Source: CAZFGK01 sp964518635
GTDB taxonomy: Bacteria; Zixibacteria; MSB-5A5; GN15; FEB-12
Assembly: GCA_964518635.1 (NCBI GenBank)
Contig: CAZFGK010000010.1
Coordinates: 38,839-102,838 of the forward strand
Length of the DNA stretch: 64,000 nucleotides
Direction: 5' to 3'
Positions 26,830-35,887 of this stretch are shown one piece after another. A model generated the notes under the pieces. It had not been told where the DNA came from and did no database searches. It saw only the letters and a list, made by a program, of their open reading frames with translations. Positions within the stretch are counted from its first letter, which is position 1; each line of letters starts with the position of its first letter. The position numbers and the translations under genes were made by a program.

Positions 26830-27702
26830 GTGCATTCAATGACCGGATTTGGGCGAGGCATGGCGACAGGTCCACTGGGGAGAGTGACCGTCGAACTGGC
26901 GACGCTCAACAGTCGTTATCTTGAGCTTTCTGTACGTCTTCCGAAACCTCTGGTCGCTCTGGAGCCAGTCATTCGTCAGCAGGTTGCGGAAGCACTCCAG
27001 CGCGGAAAAGTGACGGTCTCAGTCGGTCTGGATAGCCGTCAGGCAGCCGAGCGTGTGAAACTTGATGCGAATATGGCACGCGCCTATATGACCCAGTTAC
27101 GCACACTCCGGAAAGAACTGAAGATCGACGCCGAGCCGACCTTGACCGATCTTCTGCAAATCCCGGATATCCTTGCTCCGCGAGAAATCGAACCCGGAGA
27201 CGAAAGCACCGAAAAACAGCTCGCTGAAGCCCTTACCAAAGCCCTCGCACAACTGGCGAAGATGCGTGAAAAAGAGGGGCAGGCAATGGCCGCAGACATG
27301 AAGAAGCGTCTGCTCCTCATGCAGAAGTCGGTCGAGATTATTGAAAAGCGTGCCAAGCAATCTGTTCAGGATCGTTTGACTAAACTCCGCGAGCGTGTAC
27401 AAGAACTTCTCGCTGTTCCGATGGAAAATCCGGAGCGGCTTGATCAGGAACTGGCGATCATGGCTGACAAAGGAGACATCACCGAAGAGTGTGTGAGATT
27501 CCGAAGTCATCTGGTGCAGTTTCGTGATGCTCTGTCAGTCAAAGAGCCGATAGGGAAACGCCTGAATTTCATTTTGCAGGAGATGAATCGGGAAGCGAAT
27601 ACGATGGGCTCGAAGGCGGTCGATATTTCACTCACTCAGCACGTGATACTCATTAAAGAAGAGCTTGAGAAGATCCGCGAAATGGTGCAGAACATTGAGT
27701 AG
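26830..27702 (+). CDS. yicC: YicC family endoribonuclease
   Basis: The 290-residue protein begins VHSMTGFGRG, the hallmark N-terminus of YicC, and ends with the DUF1732 helix GSKAVDISLTQHVILIKEELEKIREMVQNIE. Those are the two conserved ends of the family, whose members cut RNA (YicC/YloC). I start at GTG 26830, 9 bases after GAGAGG; the frame is open earlier but without family similarity. The stop overlaps the probable start of gmk. The yicC-gmk-rpoZ order is conserved in many bacteria. Confidence 0.92.
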   Translation: MHSMTGFGRGMATGPLGRVTVELATLNSRYLELSVRLPKPLVALEPVIRQQVAEALQRGKVTVSVGLDSRQAAERVKLDANMARAYMTQLRTLRKELKIDAEPTLTDLLQIPDILAPREIEPGDESTEKQLAEALTKALAQLAKMREKEGQAMAADMKKRLLLMQKSVEIIEKRAKQSVQDRLTKLRERVQELLAVPMENPERLDQELAIMADKGDITEECVRFRSHLVQFRDALSVKEPIGKRLNFILQEMNREANTMGSKAVDISLTQHVILIKEELEKIREMVQNIE

Positions 27703-28381
27703 TTCATCTACGCGCCCGAAAGGGCAATTGGTGATACTTTCGTCACCGTCGGGAGGAGGGAAGACGACGATCTGTCGAAAGCTTCTTTCATCCGCTCGAC
27801 TGGCCGCGGGGTGGACCTTTTCGATTTCCTATACAACTCGTCAGATGCGAGAAGGGGAGCAAAATGGTCGAGAGTATCATTTCGTAAACGAAGCTCGCTT
27901 TGCAGAACTGGAGAAAGCGGATTTCTTCGCCGAACACTTTAAGGTTCACCTCTATCGGTATGGTACACCTCGCAAACCGATTGATCAGTTGATCAAAAAT
28001 GGCGGGGTGATGTTACTCGATGTTGATGTCCAGGGGGCACGGCGTTTGAAGCGGGTCTACCCGAACGCGGCATCGATATTTATTCTCCCCCCGTCCGCCG
28101 CAATGCTCAAAAAACGGCTGACAAAGCGCGGAACAGAGACCAAAGAGCAGCTTAAAGTGCGACTGGACAACGCCTTACGCGAGATGCGAACTTTTTGGGA
28201 CTTCGGCTTTGACTATGTGGTCATCAACGACGATCTTCCCACTGCTGTCAAACAAGTCTTGGCTATCGTGACAGCGCACCCCTGTCGGGTTCAGTTTGCA
28301 AATGCGGAACAACTTGCCCGTCATACCGGTTCTGCTGGTCGCAAGAGGCGGGTATCGAAGACGAAGAAGCAAGAACAATAA
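27695..28381 (+). CDS. gmk: Guanylate kinase
   Basis: The product (about 228 residues) carries the P-loop SSPSGGGKTTI, the GMP-binding segments SYTTRQMREGEQNGREYHFV and ADFFAEHFKVHLYRYGTP, LLDVDVQGARRLK, and the lid RLTKRGTETKEQL-like region (LKKRLTKRGTETKEQ). It converts GMP to GDP. The start is uncertain. A TTG at 27695 overlaps the yicC stop and gives a family-like N-terminus; a TTG at 27665 is the alternative. The last ~20 residues are basic and probably disordered. rpoZ follows 9 bases downstream. Confidence 0.92.
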   Translation: MSSSSTRPKGQLVILSSPSGGGKTTICRKLLSSARLAAGWTFSISYTTRQMREGEQNGREYHFVNEARFAELEKADFFAEHFKVHLYRYGTPRKPIDQLIKNGGVMLLDVDVQGARRLKRVYPNAASIFILPPSAAMLKKRLTKRGTETKEQLKVRLDNALREMRTFWDFGFDYVVINDDLPTAVKQVLAIVTAHPCRVQFANAEQLARHTGSAGRKRRVSKTKKQEQ

Positions 28382-28390
28382 GGATAGAAC

Positions 28391-28618
28391 ATGCCCATTC
28401 ACACGACGATCGTACCGACCGAGTTAGTTGAGAAAGTCACCAAGAACCGCTATCAGGCCGTGATTGTAGCATCGAAGCGTTCACGCATGCTCAACTCGCA
28501 GCGTTTGTTGCAGTTAGCGGCGATCGAAAACGGTGGTTCGGTGGATATCGACGGTCGCAAGATCACACTTATCGCACTCAAAGACCTGGTTGAGGGTCGA
28601 GTTAAGTTTTCCGAATAG
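28391..28618 (+). CDS. rpoZ: DNA-directed RNA polymerase omega subunit
   Basis: The 75-residue protein shows the omega pattern ELVEKVTKNRYQAVIVASKRSRML, then ITLIALKDLVEGRVKF at the C-terminus. It helps assemble RNA polymerase around beta-prime. Its place after gmk is the usual one. Short length is normal for omega in this part of the bacterial tree. Confidence 0.9.
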   Translation: MPIHTTIVPTELVEKVTKNRYQAVIVASKRSRMLNSQRLLQLAAIENGGSVDIDGRKITLIALKDLVEGRVKFSE

Positions 28619-28644
28619 CCGCCGACGTTCCGCATACTGATCTG

Positions 28645-28662
28645 CCGCAGCATATGCTGCGG
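28645..28662. other. Perfect 18-bp palindrome between rpoZ and topA
   Basis: The sequence CCGCAGCATATGCTGCGG is fully self-complementary and lies 27 bases after the rpoZ stop. There is no long T run after it, so it is either a weak terminator/processing hairpin for the yicC-gmk-rpoZ transcript or a protein-binding site upstream of topA. Confidence 0.5.
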
Positions 28663-28776
28663 TCTGCTGTTGTGGTGTGTGTGACCGTGCGAGTTCTTAG
28701 TCTTTCTGGTACCTGAGTACCTCTCATTCGCAGGATCACACCGCTGTCCTTCTAACGAAAGCGATACCATACCGAC

Positions 28777-31074
28777 ATGGCCAAACATCTTGTCATTGTT
28801 GAATCTCCAGCAAAATCAAAGACACTGGCGAAGTTTCTTGGCAAGGACTTCGATATCAAGTCAACGATCGGGCATGTCATTGATCTCCCGAAATCAAAAC
28901 TGGGTGTCGATGTCAAAAAGAACTTCGAGCCGCAGTATGTCGTGATGGAAGGAAAAGAGAAGGTTCTCGCCGAATTGAAAAAAGCGGCGAAGGGGATGGA
29001 CACTATCTATCTCGCTCCCGATCCTGATCGCGAGGGAGAAGCAATCGCCTGGCATGTCGCAAATACGCTCAAAGAGAAGAAATCCAAGACCAAGATCGTT
29101 CGCGTTACATTTAATGAGATTACCAAAGCAGCAGTCATTGCTGCCATCGAATCGCCGCGCGAGATCGATATGAATCTGGTGAATGCGCAGCAGGCGCGTC
29201 GTGTACTCGACCGTCTTGTCGGATACTCAGTATCTCCATTCCTGTGGAAGACCGTTGCACGAAATCTTTCCGCAGGGCGAGTTCAGTCGGTCGCTCTTCG
29301 ACTGGTGGTCGAGCGAGAAGAAGAGATTTTGAAATTCGTTTCCGAAGAATACTGGAAACTGGATGCAAAATTACTCTCCGGCAAAAAAGGGGAGTTCGTT
29401 GCTCACCTGCTAAAAATTGACGGCAAGTCGGTAGTGAGCCCGATGGATGCCACCGATGACAAGATTGTCATTCGTCAAAAAGCCGATATCGATGCCCTGA
29501 TCAAGAAGCTTCAGAAATCGACCTTCACGGTCGGTGATATTCGGGAGACCGAACGTACTCGCAAGCCACTTGCTCCCTTTATTACCTCCACCTTGCAGCA
29601 GGAGTCCGCTCGTCGTTTTGGTCTGTCACCAAAACAGACGATGGGAATCGCGCAGGCATTGTACGAAGGGGTCGATATCGGGCAGGATGGTCCGACTGGT
29701 TTGATTACCTACATGCGAACCGACTCGACTCGTCTCTCTGATGAATCGGTGAAGTCAGTGCGTGAATATATCTCCAAGACGTACGGCAAAGAATATCTCC
29801 CGGCCAAGCCGAATCTGTATGCATCGAAAAAGAGCGCACAGGACGCGCACGAAGCGATTCGTCCGACCTACACTACTTTGCCGCCGGACAAGCTCAAGAA
29901 GCATCTCACGCCACAGCAGTTGAAACTCTACACCCTGATCTGGAACCGATTTGTCTCCTGTCAGATGCCACCGGCGGAGTTTGCAGTGACAACTGTTGAT
30001 ATTACTGCGGCCAACGCACTGTTTCGTGTCACCTCACAGAAGGTGACCTTCGATGGATTCCTCAAAGTCTATGACGAGGCCCATGAAGATGACGAAAATG
30101 GGAATGGGGATGAGGCGCAGAAGCTCCCGAATATGAAAGTCGGTGACGAACTGACCCTCAAGGAACTGATCCCGAATCAGTCATTTACCAAGCCCCCAGC
30201 GCGTTACTCCGAAGCGATGCTGGTAAAACGAATGGAAGCAGATGGGATTGGACGTCCGTCGACTTATGCGTCGATTATCTCCACCCTCAAAGACCGAAAG
30301 TATGTCCTGCTGGAGCAGAAGAAGCTCTCACCTACAGATTTGGGAACCGCAGTCACGAAGATATTGATTCAGAATTTCCCTGACCTTTTTACGGTGAGCT
30401 TCACCTCCGATATGGAGAAGGAACTCGATCAGATCGAAGAAGGGGAACTGCAGTGGGAGAAGGTGGTCAAAGACATGTACACCCCGCTGACCAAACTCCT
30501 CGGCGAACTGAAAGGGAAAGAAAGCTCGATTAAGGCCGACTTGACCGAACTTTCTGATGTCGATTGCCCGAAATGCGGTAAGAAGATGATTATCAAGCTC
30601 GGTCGTAACGGGAAGTTTCTCGCTTGTTCTGGTTATCCGGAATGCAAATCGACCAAGCCGATGCCGGATGACGAAGCAAAGCAAAAGACCGACGAAAAAT
30701 GTGAAAAATGCGGCTCCCCGATGATTATCAAAAGCGGTCGTTTCGGTCGCTTCATGGCCTGCTCGAACTATCCAGATTGTAAGAATGCCAAGCCGTTGAC
30801 GATCAATGTCCCCTGCCCGAAAGCGTGTGGCGGCAAAGTGCTCGAACGTCAGAGCAAGGCAAAACGCCTGTTCTATGGCTGCTCGAACTACCCGACCTGC
30901 GATTTTGTGTCATGGGATAAGCCAGTCGCCAAGAACTGCCCCAGCTGTACCAGCACCTACATGCTGCAGAAGTTTACCAAGGCCAAAGGGGAAGTCCTCA
31001 AATGCCCGGTCTGCAAGCATGAGATCAGCCAGGAACAAGGGGACGGGGTGGCTGAGCCAGAGGTCGTCGCTTAG
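28777..31074 (+). CDS. topA: DNA topoisomerase I
   Basis: The 765-residue type IA topoisomerase has the TOPRIM domain (VIVESPAKSKT, APDPDREGEAIAWHV), the catalytic tyrosine in GLITYMRTDSTRLS, GRVQSVALRLVVEREEEI, and IGRPSTYASII. The C-terminal region holds four zinc-ribbon modules: CPKCGKK...CSGYPEC, CEKCGSP...CSNYPDC, CPKACGG...CSNYPTC, and CPSCTST...CPVC. It relaxes negative supercoils. The following genes xerC-hslV-hslU are the same partners that follow topA in Firmicutes. Confidence 0.97.
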   Translation: MAKHLVIVESPAKSKTLAKFLGKDFDIKSTIGHVIDLPKSKLGVDVKKNFEPQYVVMEGKEKVLAELKKAAKGMDTIYLAPDPDREGEAIAWHVANTLKEKKSKTKIVRVTFNEITKAAVIAAIESPREIDMNLVNAQQARRVLDRLVGYSVSPFLWKTVARNLSAGRVQSVALRLVVEREEEILKFVSEEYWKLDAKLLSGKKGEFVAHLLKIDGKSVVSPMDATDDKIVIRQKADIDALIKKLQKSTFTVGDIRETERTRKPLAPFITSTLQQESARRFGLSPKQTMGIAQALYEGVDIGQDGPTGLITYMRTDSTRLSDESVKSVREYISKTYGKEYLPAKPNLYASKKSAQDAHEAIRPTYTTLPPDKLKKHLTPQQLKLYTLIWNRFVSCQMPPAEFAVTTVDITAANALFRVTSQKVTFDGFLKVYDEAHEDDENGNGDEAQKLPNMKVGDELTLKELIPNQSFTKPPARYSEAMLVKRMEADGIGRPSTYASIISTLKDRKYVLLEQKKLSPTDLGTAVTKILIQNFPDLFTVSFTSDMEKELDQIEEGELQWEKVVKDMYTPLTKLLGELKGKESSIKADLTELSDVDCPKCGKKMIIKLGRNGKFLACSGYPECKSTKPMPDDEAKQKTDEKCEKCGSPMIIKSGRFGRFMACSNYPDCKNAKPLTINVPCPKACGGKVLERQSKAKRLFYGCSNYPTCDFVSWDKPVAKNCPSCTSTYMLQKFTKAKGEVLKCPVCKHEISQEQGDGVAEPEVVA

Positions 31075-31155
31075 CCAAATGACTTGCAGCCGCAGGAGTT
31101 CTATCTCTGCGGTTGATGTTGAACTTCTCGGTTCTCTGCGCTAGACTCAAGGCGC

Positions 31156-32067
31156 ATGACTAGCGAACTGCTCACCCGATATCTTTCCTGGCTTGCAACC
31201 GCCAAACGTCGCTCCCCTGCGACACTCTCCGCCTATCAGACCGATCTGACTCCGTTTCTTGAATTCGTCGCAAAATCCCAGCGTTCGGACGTATCGAAAG
31301 TTGCCGATCAACTACTCCTCCGCACCTATTTACGACAGCGGCAACAGGCCGGAGTAGGAAGCAGATCATTGGCCCGTTTTCTGACCGCTTTGAATGGTTT
31401 TCAGAAATATCTGCATCAGGAAGAAAAACAGAGCGGGGGTTTCTTTCAGATTCCCAAAATGAAATATGCTCGTCCGATGCAGCCATTCTTGCCGCAAAAC
31501 GATGCGCTGAAACTCTCCGATGAAGAAGATATCCTCACCTCTTCCGATCCATTTTTGCAATCACGAAATCGGACGCTGGTCTTGTTGTTGTATGCAACCG
31601 GACTTCGCCGAGCGGAACTCGCCTCGATTCGGCTTACTGATATCGACGAGAAGACAGGACTCTTGCGAACTATCGGAAAGGGGAGGAAGGAGCGACAGGT
31701 GCCACTCGGGGAAAGTGTGATGCCTGAATTGCGCGACTATCTCCAGTTGCGATCCGATCAGATAACGAAAAATAATTCAAATTCAGACGTTCTTTTTCTC
31801 AATCGGAATGCAACACCGATCTCTCTTCGCACGATCAATCGGTTGGTTCATGCTCTTGGATTACGGGCTGGATTTTCGCTTACTCCGCATATGCTCAGGC
31901 ATAGCTTCGCCTCCCATCTGCTCGACAATGGGGCCGATCTGCGCGTGATCAAGGAACTGCTGGGGCATGCCTCCCTTTCGACGACACAACAATACACTCA
32001 TCTGACCGCTGAGCGGCTGAAAGCCGCGTACGCACAAGCTCACCCCCGATCAGGACAAAAATCATGA
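31156..32067 (+). CDS. xerC: Tyrosine recombinase XerC/XerD family
   Basis: The 303-residue protein has an N-terminal SAM-like core-binding domain (SPATLSAYQTDLTPFLEFV) and a catalytic domain with all expected residues. These are Arg in YATGLRRAEL, Lys in GKGRKERQVPL, HxxR in TPHMLRHSFASHLL, His in LLGHASLSTT and the nucleophile Tyr in QQYTHL. It resolves chromosome dimers. The position between topA and hslV matches xerC/codV, although XerC and XerD cannot be told apart firmly by eye. The stop overlaps hslV by ATGA. Confidence 0.92.
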   Translation: MTSELLTRYLSWLATAKRRSPATLSAYQTDLTPFLEFVAKSQRSDVSKVADQLLLRTYLRQRQQAGVGSRSLARFLTALNGFQKYLHQEEKQSGGFFQIPKMKYARPMQPFLPQNDALKLSDEEDILTSSDPFLQSRNRTLVLLLYATGLRRAELASIRLTDIDEKTGLLRTIGKGRKERQVPLGESVMPELRDYLQLRSDQITKNNSNSDVLFLNRNATPISLRTINRLVHALGLRAGFSLTPHMLRHSFASHLLDNGADLRVIKELLGHASLSTTQQYTHLTAERLKAAYAQAHPRSGQKS

Positions 32068-32606
32068 TTCCTCGTATGCACGGAACGACTGTTATCGCGT
32101 TGCTTCATCGTGGTCAGGCGGCAATCGCCGGAGACGGACAAGTGACCCACACGGACACCATCATGAAGACCAAGGCCGTCAAGATTCGCTCACTGGCGAA
32201 TGGAAAAATTCTCGCGGGGTACGCCGGTACTGCCGGGGATGCACTCGCTCTGTTTGATATCTTTGACAAAAAACTCGAAGAGACCAATGGACACTTGTCT
32301 CGCGCCGCGATTGAAATGGTGAAAGAATGGCGGACAGAAAAAAGTTTGCAGCAACTTGATGCCATGATCGCAGTCTGTGACAAGAAGACCGCCCTGATGG
32401 TGAGTGGAAGCGGTGATATTGTCGAACCGGATGACGGAATCGTGACCATCGGCTCCGGCGGACCATTCGCACTCGCGGCTGCGAGGGCATTCTTGCGTGC
32501 CAATCCGAAACTTGCTGCAGAAAAAGTCGTGCGTATGTCCCTCGAAGTTGCGGCAGATATCTGCATCTACACCAATCGTGAGATTACCGTCAAAGGGCTG
32601 AAGTGA
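32064..32606 (+). CDS. hslV: ATP-dependent protease peptidase subunit HslV
   Basis: The 180-residue proteasome-like subunit has the catalytic threonine in HGTTVIALL, exposed after removal of a short 7-residue propeptide. GDGQVTHTDTIMKTKAVKIR and GSGGPFALAAARAF follow, as in HslV/ClpQ. It forms a double hexamer capped by HslU, whose gene overlaps by GTGA. Confidence 0.96.
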   Translation: MIPRMHGTTVIALLHRGQAAIAGDGQVTHTDTIMKTKAVKIRSLANGKILAGYAGTAGDALALFDIFDKKLEETNGHLSRAAIEMVKEWRTEKSLQQLDAMIAVCDKKTALMVSGSGDIVEPDDGIVTIGSGGPFALAAARAFLRANPKLAAEKVVRMSLEVAADICIYTNREITVKGLK

Positions 32607-33919
32607 AACTACAACTGACTCCACGGCAGATTGTCAAACAGCTCGATCAGTTTATCGTCGGGCAACACGCCGCTAAGCGGTCAGTAGCGATTGCGCTGCG
32701 CAATCGCTGGCGTCGTCAGCAGACTCCGGATGATGTGCGCAAAGGGATTCTTCCCAACAATATCATCCTCATCGGACCGACCGGAGTCGGCAAGACCGAA
32801 ATAGCCCGCCGCATGGCGGAACTCGCCGGTGCGCCGTTTCTAAAAGTCGAGGCGTCGAAATATACAGAAGTCGGCTACGTCGGGCGTGATGTTGAATCGA
32901 TGATCCGCGATCTCGTGAATGCCGCGGTCTTGCAGGTCAAAGGGGAACGTCAGCAACAGATAGCATCAGATGTTGCATTGGAAGTTGAAAAGAAAATTCA
33001 GCAGCTCCTCAAATCAACTCAGCCAAAGACAAAGCAGACAGCTCCGCGAAAGTCAGTGAGAGCAAAACGAAATGACTCTCTGGATGATCCGGATGAACGT
33101 ATCGTCGATTTGGAAGTCCAGAGTTCTCCGCAATCAGTGATCGAAGTCTTTTCACCACAGGGGACTGAAGAGCTAGGGATCAACATGCAGGAACTGCTCG
33201 GCACACTTATCCCTAAGCGCTCCGAGAAACGTCAATTGACTGTCGCGGCGGCAAGACGATACCTGCAACAGGAGATGTACGCCACTCGAATCAATATGGA
33301 TCAGGTGGTCACCGAAGCACTCGATCGCGTCCAACAGCTTGGCGTCATTTTCATAGATGAAATAGATAAGATCGTCGGCTCCGGAAATGCCAGCGGGCCG
33401 GATGTGAGCCGCGAAGGAGTGCAGCGGGATATTCTTCCCATTGTCGAAGGAGCCGCAGTCACCACTCGCTATGGTACGGTGCGAACGGATCATATTTTGT
33501 TTATCGCCGCTGGTGCCTTTCACGGGAGTAGTCCGTCCGACCTGATTCCGGAATTACAGGGTAGATTTCCGATTCGAGTTGAACTCGAAGAACTCAGCAG
33601 TTCTGATCTATCGCGCATTCTTGTCGAGCCGCAGCACTCCCTTCTCAAGCAGTATGAGGCATTGCTTTCAGTTGAAGGGGTTTCACTGAAGCTCGCCAAG
33701 TCTGCTGTCACGGAGATTGCTGCTTATGCAGAGAAGATCAATTCGCAGACGGAAAACATCGGGGCGCGTCGCTTGCAGACGATCATGGCTACAATTTTGG
33801 AAGACTATCTCTTTTCGCCACCAACTTCGGGAAGCACGGTGACAATCACGGCTGATCTGGTGAAGAAGAAACTAGAGCCGATTTCGAAGGATCAGGATCT
33901 CAGCAAGTATATCCTGTAG
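32603..33919 (+). CDS. hslU: HslU ATPase of the HslUV protease
   Basis: The 438-residue AAA+ ATPase shows LTPRQIVKQLDQFIVGQ at the N-terminus, Walker A GPTGVGKTEIA, the pore motif KYTEVGYVGRDVE, Walker B VIFIDEIDKI, and GRFPIRVEL. The conserved C-terminus KDQDLSKYIL inserts into HslV. An I domain of ordinary length lies between about residues 115 and 225. The GTG start is coupled to the hslV stop. The gene ends 4 bases before the end of the convergent LiaF-like gene. Confidence 0.96.
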   Translation: MKLQLTPRQIVKQLDQFIVGQHAAKRSVAIALRNRWRRQQTPDDVRKGILPNNIILIGPTGVGKTEIARRMAELAGAPFLKVEASKYTEVGYVGRDVESMIRDLVNAAVLQVKGERQQQIASDVALEVEKKIQQLLKSTQPKTKQTAPRKSVRAKRNDSLDDPDERIVDLEVQSSPQSVIEVFSPQGTEELGINMQELLGTLIPKRSEKRQLTVAAARRYLQQEMYATRINMDQVVTEALDRVQQLGVIFIDEIDKIVGSGNASGPDVSREGVQRDILPIVEGAAVTTRYGTVRTDHILFIAAGAFHGSSPSDLIPELQGRFPIRVELEELSSSDLSRILVEPQHSLLKQYEALLSVEGVSLKLAKSAVTEIAAYAEKINSQTENIGARRLQTIMATILEDYLFSPPTSGSTVTITADLVKKKLEPISKDQDLSKYIL

Positions 33920-33923
33920 CAGA

Positions 33924-34772
33924 CTACAAGTCAGTCTGAACGGTGATATCTCCGACGAAATTGTTCACCGCGATATAGAGACGACTGCCCGACTGACTGT
34001 ACAGCAGATTTTGTGCATCGAGATTATTCCCGAAACCACTGGTCCGTTTACCAAGCGCAGATATATCCCCCGCAAAATTTGAGCAGCGCACAAAAAGCGG
34101 AACGGTCGACGGGACCAGGACTCTGACTTCCCCTATGAAACCAGAGACAATCACGCGATTCAGTCCGGGGGAAAGTCGTGCTCGCCGAAGATCGACCAAT
34201 GTTTCGCCGATGAAGAACGAAACCTCCATATCCTCGACCGACTCACCAAGAATGTTAATCTCCTGATCTCCGATGAATTTACTGTAACGTATCTTTTCTG
34301 CCGGTGCCGGACGAGAGAAGGCGTTGAACTGCCCCGAATTTCCCGACCCGGCTGCCTGTCCCGAGCCAATGGCGGAAGGGATCGTCCCCGGAGGAGGAGT
34401 GACTAGAGGTGAGATATTGGTAATCCCGGGAGCAATAATTTCTGGCTGTGAGCTTGGCTCAAATCGCGGCGGCGTGGGAGGCGCTGGTGGGGCTGGCGGG
34501 GCAAACTCCGGTGCTTGCCGGTTCAGTTCTCGCTGTCGTTTCACGATCAACCAGAGTCCGATCACAATCAGGACCAGTGGCCAGCCAATATTGATCAGAC
34601 GCTCTGGCGGAAAATAGAAGTAACCCATAGAATGACCGAGCATCAATGCACCGGCAAGGATCAGTACTCCTCCGCCAAACAGGGCAAAGCCAGTCCCGCT
34701 GGCACGAGACTCTTTGTCACTTAGTCCAGGGCTGTCGATTCCCGGCTTCTGGTTCATTGGGTCGTTTGACAT
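33924..34772 (-). CDS. LiaF/LiaI-like envelope stress membrane protein
   Basis: The 282-residue protein has two membrane helices in its N-terminal third (GFALFGGGVLILAGALMLG and LINIGWPLVLIVIGLWLIV), as in LiaI/DUF5668 proteins. A Pro-rich linker follows (PPAPPAPPTPP), then a beta-helical C-terminal domain like LiaF (SKFIGDQEINILGESVEDMEV ... VNNFVGDITVQTDL). Members sense or moderate cell-wall stress signalling. AGGA lies five bases before the ATG at 34772; the 18-residue extension to 34826 lacks such a signal. No LiaRS-type genes are adjacent. Confidence 0.75.
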   Translation of the reverse strand: MSNDPMNQKPGIDSPGLSDKESRASGTGFALFGGGVLILAGALMLGHSMGYFYFPPERLINIGWPLVLIVIGLWLIVKRQRELNRQAPEFAPPAPPAPPTPPRFEPSSQPEIIAPGITNISPLVTPPPGTIPSAIGSGQAAGSGNSGQFNAFSRPAPAEKIRYSKFIGDQEINILGESVEDMEVSFFIGETLVDLRRARLSPGLNRVIVSGFIGEVRVLVPSTVPLFVRCSNFAGDISALGKRTSGFGNNLDAQNLLYSQSGSRLYIAVNNFVGDITVQTDL

Positions 34773-34865
34773 ATGATTCCTAATATCCACAACTCCTATA
34801 CGTAGAGACAACGAAAAGTCTTCCACATTTGTTTCGGCAGATTTTAGTCAATTACCCTCTAGTCC

Positions 34866-34893
34866 TTGACTTGGCCTCTCCTGCTCGTCTAAT
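34866..34893 (+). promoter_or_regulatory. Predicted sigma-70 promoter for argF
   Basis: A -35 box TTGACT (34866-34871) and a -10 box TCTAAT (34888-34893) each match five of six consensus bases and are 16 bases apart. Transcription would start near 34900, about 35 bases before the argF ATG. Confidence 0.5.
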
Positions 34894-34934
34894 TCGCCCC
34901 CGAAAAAGAATTCATCCCCCCGAAAGGACTCCTC

Positions 34935-35837
34935 ATGGCACGCTCATTCACCCGCGAGAATGACCTTACTCCGGTCGAGATACGCAAGGTTTTCGATCTC
35001 TGTGGCAAAATGAAACGAAAAGAGATCGCTCCCCGTCCATTGGAAGGGAAAGCCGCGGCCTGTTTATTTAACAAGGCATCCCTTCGCACCCGAGTCTCAT
35101 TCGAAGTCGGTATTTTTCAGCTCGGCGGACACCCGATGTACATCACCGACAACGAAGTCCAGCTCGGCAAGCGGGAGACCGTCGACGATGCCGCTCAAGT
35201 CCTCTCCCGCTACGTTGGATTGATCATGATACGCACGTTTGCGCAAAAAGACTGCGATGATCTGGCTCGTCACGCCACCGTTCCAGTTATCAACGGCCTG
35301 ACCGATCTGCTCCACCCCTGTCAGATTATGGGGGACTATTTTACTGCCCTTGAGCACAAACCGGGGAAGGAGCGCTACAGCATTGCCTATCTCGGGGACG
35401 GGAACAATATCACCAATTCCTGGCTCAATCTCGCCTCGCTGATTCCGATTGATCTTCGAGTCGGGACCGACTCGGGAACACTCCCGGATGCCGAAATCAT
35501 CGCGCGGGCAAAGGGGAATCCTGACAGTAAGATCACCATCACGAATGACCCTAAAGAAGCGGTCGCCGGTGCCGATGTTGTCTATACAGATGTCTGGGCC
35601 TCAATGGGGCAAAAGCATCTGGCCGACGACAAAGAAGAAAAACTAAAAAAGTTTCAGCTCAATAGCGCTTTGATGGCGGGAGCGAAACGGGACGCAATCG
35701 TGATGCACTGTCTTCCGGCCGAACGGGGACGAGAAATCACTGACGAGGTCATGGATGGCCCGCAATCAGTGGTCTTCGATCAGGCCGAGAACAGACTGCA
35801 TATCCAGAAAGCCATCATGGTCTTTCTGTTGGGATAA
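34935..35837 (+). CDS. argF: Ornithine carbamoyltransferase
   Basis: The 300-residue enzyme has the carbamoyl-phosphate segment ASLRTRVSFEVGIFQLGG (SLRTR in place of the common STRTR), HPCQIMGDYFTALEH, and YLGDGNNITNSWL. The ornithine-binding MHCLPAERGREITDEVMDG is also present. It makes citrulline in arginine synthesis. AAAGGA lies 7 bases before the ATG. No other arg genes are in the window. Confidence 0.93.
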   Translation: MARSFTRENDLTPVEIRKVFDLCGKMKRKEIAPRPLEGKAAACLFNKASLRTRVSFEVGIFQLGGHPMYITDNEVQLGKRETVDDAAQVLSRYVGLIMIRTFAQKDCDDLARHATVPVINGLTDLLHPCQIMGDYFTALEHKPGKERYSIAYLGDGNNITNSWLNLASLIPIDLRVGTDSGTLPDAEIIARAKGNPDSKITITNDPKEAVAGADVVYTDVWASMGQKHLADDKEEKLKKFQLNSALMAGAKRDAIVMHCLPAERGREITDEVMDGPQSVVFDQAENRLHIQKAIMVFLLG

Positions 35838-35887
35838 GGGCCCCCGTCAGTTCGAGTCACCACTGCGCACCGAAAGGAGTCGCGTGT

